From: CAYMTN01 sp964393335
GTDB taxonomy: Bacteria > Chloroflexota > Anaerolineae > Aggregatilineales > Aggregatilineaceae
NCBI GenBank assembly: GCA_964393335.1
Contig: CAYMTN010000288.1
Span: 1 to 6,239, forward strand
Direction of reading: 5' to 3'
Length of the DNA: 6,239 bases
Shown here: one piece after another, positions 1 through 5,489 of the stretch
How positions within the stretch are numbered: the stretch's first letter is position 1
How the letters are laid out: each line of letters begins with the position of its first letter
The notes under the pieces: model-generated
Seen by the model: only the letters and a program-made list of their open reading frames with translations
Told to the model about the DNA's origin: nothing
Databases searched by the model: none
Position numbers and translations under genes: made by a program

Positions 1-47
1 ATAAACAGAATTACCATAAAATACTCTCATAACAAATAGCAACAGAA
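1..47. other. AT-rich edge segment joined to GC-rich coding DNA
   Basis: The first ~45 bases are strongly AT-rich, while everything after about position 48 is GC-rich. In the reading frame of the following gene there is a TAA stop at 30-32. The codons from about 36 onward (I-A-T-E-G-T-I-D-S-F-D-V-A-G) then read on smoothly into the first repeat domain. This composition break inside what should be coding sequence suggests a rearrangement, an insertion-element edge or an assembly join. A promoter is a weaker alternative: TAAAAT at 17-22 could pass as a -10 box, but no convincing -35 box is seen. Confidence 0.45.
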
Positions 48-68
48 GGCACGATCGACTCGTTTGAC

Positions 69-1214
69 GTGGCCGGTATGACGCTGACCCTTGGCGACGG
101 TAGCCAGATTTTTGTCGAGCTTGGCCCATCACACTACTGGCAAAACCAGGCCGTCACGCTGGCAGTAGGCGAAACGGTAACTGTTGAAGGGTTCTACAAC
201 GGTGACCAGTACCACGCCGCGACCGTCACCAAAATGGACGGGTCAATTCTGGCCGTGCGTACGGCTGACGGCTTACCGCTGTGGTCGGGCGGTTCATCCG
301 GCGGCACCAATAGCCAGAACGGCACTGCCAATGGGACGGATGCGGCGCAGGTCGCTGCTGAAGACTGGATCACGCTGAACGGGACCGTTACGGCGACGAC
401 TGCGTCAAGCCTGACTGTCCAAACGCAGGCAGGCGAAACGTTGGCGCTGCAACTTGGCGAGCCAAGCTTTATGCAGCAGCAAGGGATCGCGTTTGCCCCT
501 GGAGACGAGATCACGGTCTTAGGGTTCTGGCAGGATACGATGTTCCGGGCGGGCGAAATTACCAAGCTGGCAACCGGCGAGCGCCTGATGCTGCTCGATC
601 CGAATGGCCGCCCATTGTGGGGCGGGCCGGGACGTGCTGGCAATCGCAGTGGTCAGGCGCAAGGCGGAACAACAACAGGGCAGGCGCAGGGTACCACAAC
701 GCAAGGCCAGGCCAGCCAGGGTCAAGGCGGCCAGGGCCAGGGCGGACAGGGTCAGGGTGGCCAGGGCCAGGGCGGACAGGGTCAGGGTGGCCAGGGTCAG
801 GGTGGCCAGGGTCAGGGACAGGCCGCCCAGGTTGCGGCAAATCAATGGGAAACGGTGGCCGGTCGCGTAACGCAGGTCGAGCCGCTGGCATTCACCCTCC
901 AGCTTCAGGACGGGCAGACAGTGCGCGTTACCCTTGGCCAGGTGGATTTTTGGAGCCAGGACGGGTTATGGTTCTCGGTCGATGATCAGCTTTCCGTTGA
1001 TGGGTACTGGCTCAATGGGCAATTTGAGGCTGGCGTCGTGACACTGGACAGCGGCCAACAACTCACCATTCGCGACCAATACGGGCGCTTACTGTGGAGC
1101 GACAGCACTCAAAGCGGGCAAGGTCAGGGCGGGCAGGGCCAGGGTAATGCTGCTGGTCAGGGTAGCCAGGGCAGCCAGGGCGGCGGCAAGGGCTATCGCG
1201 GCGGACGCCAATAA
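69..1214 (+). CDS. Three-domain DUF5666/OB-fold-like repeat protein with Gly/Gln-rich linkers, probably 5'-truncated
   Basis: Function unknown. Counting from the GTG at 69, the 381-residue protein has three related beta-rich domains: residues 1-73 (incomplete), about 100-185 and about 260-343. Each has a pattern like G-x-V, a hydrophobic strand, a DG or AGE turn, a G-[FY]-[YW] motif, an A-x-x-[IV] strand, and a final D-x-x-G-x-[PL]-L-W. The second and third domains are each preceded by a similar leader (AAQVAA-x-x-W). Linkers are low complexity: Ser/Gly/Asn-rich at 74-99, QGQGG repeats at about 215-252, and a Gly-rich basic tail ending GGGKGYRGGRQ. The fold resembles DUF5666 or OB-fold proteins, which are usually exported, but no signal peptide is visible. 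GTG 69 and ATG 78 both lie inside the first domain: in-frame residues back to about position 42 match the start of domains 2 and 3. The true start is therefore missing or disrupted. The gene ends 50 nt before cytochrome b and may belong to the same transcript. I am sure it is coding, moderately sure of the family and unsure of the start. Confidence 0.72.
   Translation: MAGMTLTLGDGSQIFVELGPSHYWQNQAVTLAVGETVTVEGFYNGDQYHAATVTKMDGSILAVRTADGLPLWSGGSSGGTNSQNGTANGTDAAQVAAEDWITLNGTVTATTASSLTVQTQAGETLALQLGEPSFMQQQGIAFAPGDEITVLGFWQDTMFRAGEITKLATGERLMLLDPNGRPLWGGPGRAGNRSGQAQGGTTTGQAQGTTTQGQASQGQGGQGQGGQGQGGQGQGGQGQGGQGQGGQGQGQAAQVAANQWETVAGRVTQVEPLAFTLQLQDGQTVRVTLGQVDFWSQDGLWFSVDDQLSVDGYWLNGQFEAGVVTLDSGQQLTIRDQYGRLLWSDSTQSGQGQGGQGQGNAAGQGSQGSQGGGKGYRGGRQ
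717..821 (+). repeat. In-frame 15-bp tandem repeat encoding QGQGG
   Basis: Six full 15-base units run from 717 to 806, with a partial seventh to 821. Each encodes Gln-Gly-Gln-Gly-Gly. Two alternating unit types, CAGGGCCAGGGCGGA and CAGGGTCAGGGTGGC, make a 30-bp higher-order unit: 732-761 and 762-791 are identical. The 777-791 unit recurs at 792-806. This sharing indicates recent slippage or unequal exchange. Because 15 is a multiple of three, changes in copy number would only lengthen or shorten the flexible linker between the second and third domains. Confidence 0.93.
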
Positions 1215-1245
1215 TCACAGCCCGATTCGACGCAACGCAATCCAC

Positions 1246-1253
1246 AAGAGGAG
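1246..1253 (+). promoter_or_regulatory. Ribosome binding site for cytochrome b
   Basis: The purine run AAGAGGAG lies 11 nt upstream of the ATG at 1265. It supports that start over the internal Met codons further downstream. Confidence 0.65.
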
Positions 1254-1264
1254 ACACGCTCACC

Positions 1265-2650
1265 ATGACGACCCAAGACCCTCGTTCCCCCAGCCTGCCG
1301 CAGCGCGTGTGGGAGTCCGTCCAGCGGGACGAACTCCCACCCCAGGATGACCGGGGCCGGATGAAACTCGTGATGAACAATCTGGTTCTGCACATCCACC
1401 CCAGCAAAGTCGCCAAACCGGCCCTGAAGTTCACCTACACCTGGGGATTGGGTGGGCTGTCGATCCTGCTGATGATGATCCTGGTTGTAACCGGTGTGAT
1501 GTTGATGTTCGTCTATACGCCGACGCCGGAACACGCCTACAACGATATGCTGGCGCTGCAAACCGAGGTCTGGTTCGGGCAGATGATCCGCAACCTGCAT
1601 CACTGGAGTGGCAACCTGATGGTTATCGTGGCATTTTTGCACATGCTGCGCGTATTTTACACGGGCGGGTATCGCCCCCCGCGTGAATTTAACTGGGTGC
1701 TCGGAATCGCCCTGCTCCTGCTGGTGATTGGGGCCAACTTTACCGGTTATCTCCTGCCCTGGGACCAACTCGCATATTGGGCAGTGACGGTCGGCACCAG
1801 CCTGCTCGACTACGTGCCGGTCGTCGGCGAAGGGCTAAGCCGCCTGATCCTGGGCGGGCCGGAAGTCGGCGCGGCGACGTTGACCAACTTCTACGGATTG
1901 CACGTGGCGATCATTCCCCTGACACTGTTCGGCGTGATCTCGTTCCACATCTGGCGCGTGCGCAAAGATACGCTGTCGATTCCGCGTAACCTGGACGACG
2001 AGAAACTCCAACGAGTCGAAAAAGTAACGACGCTGCCGCATCTCGTCTCGATTGAGTTTGTGTTCGCGCTGGTGATGATCGCGCTGATCGTCATGTGGGC
2101 GTCGTGGGTGAATGCGCCGCTGGAAGCCGCCGCTAACCCCGACCACAGCCCCAACCCGGCGAAAGCCGCGTGGTACTTCATGGGCTTGCAGGAACTGCTG
2201 CTCCATTTTCACCCAGTTTTTGGCGCGATTGTCGTGCCAGGGCTGGCGCTGGGCGGGCTGGGCGTGCTGCCATACCTGCGTTTTGATACCGACGCGGAAG
2301 GCATCTGGTTCCGCTCGCGGCGCGGACGCCGCACGGCGCTGGCCGGTGCACTGGTCGCCCTGGTCATGACGCCGGTGCTGGTGCTGCTGGACGAATACGC
2401 AATCGATCTACCGGCGCTGCTGCCCAGCCTGCCGACGGCGATCAGCAATGGCTGGGTGCCGCTGGCTGCGCTGTTGCTGCTGTTGGTGGTCTATTACGGC
2501 GTGATACGGCGTGTGTTTCGCGCATCGGCGTGCGAAGCGCGGCAAAGTGTGTTTACGCTGCTGGTGGTGTCATTTGTGGTGCTGACGGTGATCGGGATCG
2601 CCTTTCGGGGCGAAGGCATGGCATTGATGTGGCCCTGGGAGGTCCTTTAA
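1265..2650 (+). CDS. Cytochrome b of a quinol:cytochrome c oxidoreductase (one-piece b6/subunit IV type)
   Basis: This is the membrane core of a bc-type complex. It oxidises quinol and passes one electron across the membrane through two b hemes. The 461-residue protein starts with a ~58-residue soluble stretch. The cytochrome b N-terminal four-helix domain follows, with helices at about 61-84, 115-132, 145-166 and 206-230. Likely heme ligands are H112 and H126 (14 apart), and H213 and H228 (15 apart, the b6f-like spacing). Other hallmarks are NLHHWSGN, RVFYTGGYRPPREFNW and GYLLPWDQLAYWA. The C-terminal part has helices at about 261-282, 316-337, 357-376, 394-416 and 427-447, so about nine in all. 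At the Qo site the usual PEWY is replaced by AAWY (residues 301-304, in KAAWYFMGLQELL). The overall type resembles the fused cytochrome b of Deltaproteobacteria, Acidobacteria and Chloroflexota. The stop lies 2 nt before the Rieske ATG, so the two genes are surely co-transcribed. I leave the gene symbol blank because petB and qcrB would imply a specific lineage. Confidence 0.95.
   Translation: MTTQDPRSPSLPQRVWESVQRDELPPQDDRGRMKLVMNNLVLHIHPSKVAKPALKFTYTWGLGGLSILLMMILVVTGVMLMFVYTPTPEHAYNDMLALQTEVWFGQMIRNLHHWSGNLMVIVAFLHMLRVFYTGGYRPPREFNWVLGIALLLLVIGANFTGYLLPWDQLAYWAVTVGTSLLDYVPVVGEGLSRLILGGPEVGAATLTNFYGLHVAIIPLTLFGVISFHIWRVRKDTLSIPRNLDDEKLQRVEKVTTLPHLVSIEFVFALVMIALIVMWASWVNAPLEAAANPDHSPNPAKAAWYFMGLQELLLHFHPVFGAIVVPGLALGGLGVLPYLRFDTDAEGIWFRSRRGRRTALAGALVALVMTPVLVLLDEYAIDLPALLPSLPTAISNGWVPLAALLLLLVVYYGVIRRVFRASACEARQSVFTLLVVSFVVLTVIGIAFRGEGMALMWPWEVL
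2637..2642 (+). promoter_or_regulatory. Ribosome binding site that sets the Rieske start
   Basis: GGGAGG lies inside the last codons of cytochrome b, 10 nt before the ATG at 2653. It favours this ATG over an in-frame upstream start at 2530. Starting at 2530 would add 41 residues read out of frame through the end of the cytochrome b gene. Confidence 0.7.
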
Positions 2651-2652
2651 TC

Positions 2653-3174
2653 ATGGCTGAACGGACTCAACAACCGGTGGAACAGCCCACTGAACTGACT
2701 GAAACACAGATATCACGGCGCAGTTTTTTGAAGCTGGCGTGGGGCGCGGTCGGCGCAGCGATGGCAGCCGAAGCGGGCCTGGTGACCTACCGCTTCTTTT
2801 CGCCCAAGGTAGTTGATGGGGAATTCGGCAGCGTGTTTGCCGTCGGTGCAGTGGATGACTTCCCTCCCGGCAGCGTGACCCAGATCAAAACGGGCCACTT
2901 TTACCTCGTGCGACTGGAAGATGGCGGCTTCATGGCGCTCTACCACAAGTGTACGCACCTGGGCTGTTCAGTTCCCTGGAACCAGGCCGAGGGAAAGTTT
3001 ATCTGCCCGTGCCATGCCTCGGCATTTGAAGCGGATGGCGGTGTGATCAACCCGCCTGCGCCGCGACCGTTGGACCGCTTCGCCGTCAGCATCGAAGATG
3101 GCCTGATCAAAGTGGACACCGGCGAGCGAATCCGGCGTGACAAGACGGATCCCGCCGCTGTGGTGTATGCGTAG
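2653..3174 (+). CDS. Rieske [2Fe-2S] iron-sulfur protein, Tat-exported
   Basis: This is the high-potential branch of the bc-type complex: it takes an electron from quinol at the Qo site of cytochrome b and hands it to cytochrome c. The 173-residue protein begins with a ~20-residue hydrophilic tail. A twin-arginine signal, SRRSFLKL at 21-28, and a hydrophobic segment to about 48 follow; the segment probably stays as a membrane anchor. The Rieske fold covers about 57-157. Cluster ligands are C100 and H102 in CTHLGC and C118 and H121 in CPCH; C105 and C120 would form the conserved disulfide. The second motif reads CPCHASAF. The Ser is kept, but the usual Gly is Ala and the usual Tyr is Phe, changes expected to lower the cluster potential and fitting menaquinol as substrate. 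The proline loop is present as PPAPRPLDRF (134-143). The start at 2653 is chosen for its ribosome binding site, its 2-nt spacing from cytochrome b and the position of the Tat motif. Confidence 0.96.
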   Translation: MAERTQQPVEQPTELTETQISRRSFLKLAWGAVGAAMAAEAGLVTYRFFSPKVVDGEFGSVFAVGAVDDFPPGSVTQIKTGHFYLVRLEDGGFMALYHKCTHLGCSVPWNQAEGKFICPCHASAFEADGGVINPPAPRPLDRFAVSIEDGLIKVDTGERIRRDKTDPAAVVYA

Positions 3175-3177
3175 GAG
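3173..3177 (+). promoter_or_regulatory. Ribosome binding site for the tri-heme cytochrome c
   Basis: AGGAG overlaps the TAG stop of the Rieske gene (3172-3174) and sits 8 nt before the ATG at 3186. This is a typical tight-operon arrangement. Confidence 0.7.
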
Positions 3178-3185
3178 CGACGATC

Positions 3186-4301
3186 ATGACACGTGAACTG
3201 GCCTGGATGGGATTTCTGGCGACGATGTTGATCGTCGTGGTGATGGGCGTGGCCGTGCTGCGCGAACCCGCACGCCAGCAAGATGCCGCCTTCGACCTGC
3301 GCGTCGAAGCGGTGCTGGCAGGCACGGACCTGTACGCGGAAAACTGCGCGGTGTGTCACGGTGCGGCGGGCGAGGGATTAGGTGCGGTGCCACCGCTGAA
3401 CAACATAGGTGTGCGCGAGATGGCATACGACGACATTTTTCACACCGTCGAGCGCGGGCGTTACAACACCGTCATGGCGGCTTATAGTGTGAACGAAGGC
3501 GGCATTTTCACGAATGCGGAGATCGACAGCCTGGCCGCCGTGATCAAATATGCCAATTGGGACACGGTTGAGGCGCGTGTGGCGGCCCTCGGCCTGACAC
3601 CACCGGAGCCGGTCGTCGTCGAGTTGAGCGACGACACCCTGCAAATGGTCCGCAGCCTGCCGGACGGCGACGCGCTGGCGAGCGGCTTGCAGGACTTCGC
3701 CCTGGAATGTTCCGCGTGTCATGGGGCCAACGGAGAGGGGACCACGCTCGCACCTGCGCTGAACTCAGACGAGCTGCGCGCGCGCCTGACAGATGCCGAC
3801 ATCACGCGCACCATCGAGCAGGGCGTGCCCGGCACGTTGATGGCAAGCTGGAGCCGCGCCTTGAGCGGCGAAGAGATCGCCACGCTGGCCATGTTGATCC
3901 GCCGCTGGCCGGAGTTGGACGCCGCCGGAATCGCCGTGCCGGTTATCGAGGCCGCGCCGGTTGACATGAGTCCCGAAGCCGTCGCGCAGGGGCAGTGGTT
4001 GTTCGACATCATGTGTGTGCAGTGTCACGGCGTGGACGGGTTCGGGACGCCACTGGCTCCCGCGCTGAATAACCAGACCTTCCTCAGCCAGACGCCTGAT
4101 GCTGCCATCCAGCAGATCATCTCGCTAGGTGTTTCCGGCACGGCGATGCCCGCCTGGGGAGGCCGCCTGAGCGAAGCCGATGTCGCCGCATTGACCGCGT
4201 ACCTGCGCAGCCTGGAACCGACCGCTCCGGCCATCGCGCAGACCGGTACTACGACTGCGCAGACCGGCGTGGGGGGCGGCCCACCCTGGCTGCGTAACTG
4301 A
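3186..4301 (+). CDS. Membrane-anchored tri-heme cytochrome c of the bc-type complex
   Basis: This is the probable electron acceptor subunit that takes electrons from the Rieske protein and passes them to a terminal oxidase or soluble carrier. The 371-residue protein has one N-terminal membrane segment (about 7-25) with no clear cleavage site, so the rest should face outside the cytoplasm. Three class I cytochrome c domains follow, with heme motifs CAVCH (54-58), CSACH (175-179) and CVQCH (277-281). Likely distal Met ligands are M97, M219 and M321; the last two sit in GT-x-M-x-x-W contexts. Domains 2 and 3 are close copies, sharing the pattern HG-x-x-G-x-GT-x-LAPALN, then GV-x-GT-x-M and LS-x-x-[ED]-[IV]-A. 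Domain 1 is more divergent, with PPLNNIG and a longer loop around its Met. The ~25-residue tail is Thr/Gly/Gln-rich with a repeated AQTG and ends PPWLRN. The gene starts 11 nt after the Rieske stop and clearly belongs to the same operon. Confidence 0.95.
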   Translation: MTRELAWMGFLATMLIVVVMGVAVLREPARQQDAAFDLRVEAVLAGTDLYAENCAVCHGAAGEGLGAVPPLNNIGVREMAYDDIFHTVERGRYNTVMAAYSVNEGGIFTNAEIDSLAAVIKYANWDTVEARVAALGLTPPEPVVVELSDDTLQMVRSLPDGDALASGLQDFALECSACHGANGEGTTLAPALNSDELRARLTDADITRTIEQGVPGTLMASWSRALSGEEIATLAMLIRRWPELDAAGIAVPVIEAAPVDMSPEAVAQGQWLFDIMCVQCHGVDGFGTPLAPALNNQTFLSQTPDAAIQQIISLGVSGTAMPAWGGRLSEADVAALTAYLRSLEPTAPAIAQTGTTTAQTGVGGGPPWLRN

Positions 4302-4318
4302 ACTACCGTTTTATAGCT

Positions 4319-4344
4319 GCCGGACAGCCGCGAAGCTGCCCGGC
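4319..4344 (+). other. GC-rich hairpin in the gap after the cytochrome c gene
   Basis: GCCGGACAGC (4319-4328) pairs with GCTGCCCGGC (4335-4344) around a 6-nt CGCGAA loop: ten positions with one A-C mismatch. No T-run follows, so it does not look like a standard intrinsic terminator. It could act as a 3' stability or processing element, or as a partial attenuator separating the bc operon from the genes downstream. Confidence 0.5.
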
Positions 4345-4369
4345 GTACCAATCTGAAGGAGCGAATCAC

Positions 4370-4723
4370 ATGAGCGTCAAACCACGTACGAACCTGCTGC
4401 TGGATACCGGGATCATGATCCTTTTTGTAGCCGTGCTACTGTCCGGCCTGCTGTTGTGGACCGTATACCCGGCGGGCGGCACCCGCGCCGGGCGCGGGCA
4501 TGGTGATGGAGCCGCTGAGACGGCTGTCTTGGCACTGGACAAACACACCCTGGTGACCGCCCACGAATGGGGCGGCGTGATAGTTGGGCTGCTCGTGCTG
4601 CTGCATCTGCTGTTCCACTGGAAATGGATCACGTGCCAGGCCAAACGCGTGTTTGCACACACGCCGCCATCCCGCCGCACCCCGGCGCGCGCCTGCACGG
4701 ATGCCCCGTGCCCTGACGCATGA
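4370..4723 (+). CDS. Small two-helix membrane protein, DUF4405-like
   Basis: This 117-residue protein has two membrane helices, at about 9-33 and 66-86. The N-terminus (NLLLDTGIMILFVAVLLSG) and the second helix (HEWGG, then LLHLLFHWKWI) match the DUF4405 pattern as I recall it. Such proteins share features with small b-type cytochromes. H59, H65, H79 and H83 lie at or in helix 2 and could bind heme, but that is inference and no role is established. The link between helices is Gly/Arg-rich, and the ~30-residue tail holds three Cys (89, 109, 114). A good ribosome binding site, GAAGGAG at 4355-4361, sits 8 nt before the ATG. It lies 68 nt after the cytochrome c gene and 73 nt before the response regulator, so it could be the last gene of the first operon or the first gene of a sensing unit. 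Confidence 0.82.
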   Translation: MSVKPRTNLLLDTGIMILFVAVLLSGLLLWTVYPAGGTRAGRGHGDGAAETAVLALDKHTLVTAHEWGGVIVGLLVLLHLLFHWKWITCQAKRVFAHTPPSRRTPARACTDAPCPDA

Positions 4724-4796
4724 CCGGCACTGGCGCGGATACACTGCTTGATGGTAATGTGATGCTGTACACACGGTGGATACGAGCGAGACATAC

Positions 4797-5489
4797 ATGA
4801 GCCGGAAAATCCTGGTTGCTGACGACGAACAACACATCATCGACACGGTGCGCGCCTATCTTGAAGACGCAGGGTTGCAGGTGCTGACCGTGCGCAACGG
4901 GCGGGAAGCGCTGTTTACCTGCCGCCACGAACGGCCCGATCTGCTGATCCTCGACGTGATGATGCCGGAGATGGACGGCTGGGAGGCTGCTCGCCTGATC
5001 CGCCGGGAAAGTGATGTGCCGATCATCTTCCTGACGGCACGCATTGACGACGTGGATAAGATCATGGGCCTGGAAATTGGCGCGGACGAATATATCACCA
5101 AACCGTTCAGCCCGCGCGTGCTGGTGGCCCAAGTGCGTGCCGTGCTGCGCCGCGCCTATGGTGATCTCGCAGCCGAGCCGACGATCTGGCGCGTGGGAGA
5201 CCTCGAACTGAATGCCGAAACCCGGATCGTCACCTGGGGCGGCGCGCGCGTCGATCTCACGCCCAGTGAATTTGACCTGCTGGCCGTGTTGGTGGCGCGG
5301 CCTGGACGTGTCTTCACCCGCATGGAACTGCTGGAACGCATCCAGGGTGAAGCTTTCGCAGGCTACGAGCGCACCATCGACGTCCACATCAAGAATCTGC
5401 GCGCCAAACTCGAAGCAGACCCGCGCCAGCCACGCATCATCGAAACGGTGTATGGCGTCGGCTACCGGATGCGTCCCGACCATGAGTAA
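4797..5489 (+). CDS. OmpR-family response regulator transcription factor
   Basis: This is a cytoplasmic DNA-binding regulator, phosphorylated by the adjacent kinase. The 230-residue protein has a receiver domain (about 3-118) with an acidic pocket at D9, D10 and E11. D53 in ILDVMMPEMDGW is the phospho-acceptor, with T80 (FLTA) and K102 (TKPF) as the switch residues. A winged-helix DNA-binding domain (about 130-226) follows, with LTPSEFDLL, YERTIDVHIKNLRAKLE as the recognition helix, and IETVYGVGYR. All key residues are present and the length is normal for the family. I chose ATG 4797 because the receiver domain begins directly after it (MSRKILVADDE). An in-frame GTG at 4776 would add seven residues and has no better ribosome site; both sites are weak. 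The target genes cannot be read from the sequence. The 73-nt gap upstream may hold its promoter, but I see no convincing -35/-10 pair. Confidence 0.96.
   Translation: MSRKILVADDEQHIIDTVRAYLEDAGLQVLTVRNGREALFTCRHERPDLLILDVMMPEMDGWEAARLIRRESDVPIIFLTARIDDVDKIMGLEIGADEYITKPFSPRVLVAQVRAVLRRAYGDLAAEPTIWRVGDLELNAETRIVTWGGARVDLTPSEFDLLAVLVARPGRVFTRMELLERIQGEAFAGYERTIDVHIKNLRAKLEADPRQPRIIETVYGVGYRMRPDHE

Noticed and set aside
717..821. Possible CRISPR array
   Set aside because: The units are contiguous 15-mers with no spacers, and they lie in frame within a protein.
519..891. Repetitive - strand frames (Leu/Ala/Thr-rich and Pro/Gly/His-rich) over the 15-bp repeat
   Set aside because: The repeats arise from reading the QGQGG array backwards; the + strand frame joins two matching domains and is the real one.
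1193..1768. A 191-codon - strand open frame opposite the cytochrome b 5' half
   Set aside because: It is His/Gln-rich low-information sequence with no motif, fully shadowed by cytochrome b codons.
4745..4775. Possible promoter (TTGATG followed by TACACA) ahead of the response regulator
   Set aside because: The spacing between the boxes is about 14 nt, too short for a standard promoter, and the boxes are weak matches.
4776..4796. Alternative GTG start for the response regulator
   Set aside because: It adds only seven residues ahead of the canonical receiver start and has no better ribosome site; ATG 4797 fits the family length.
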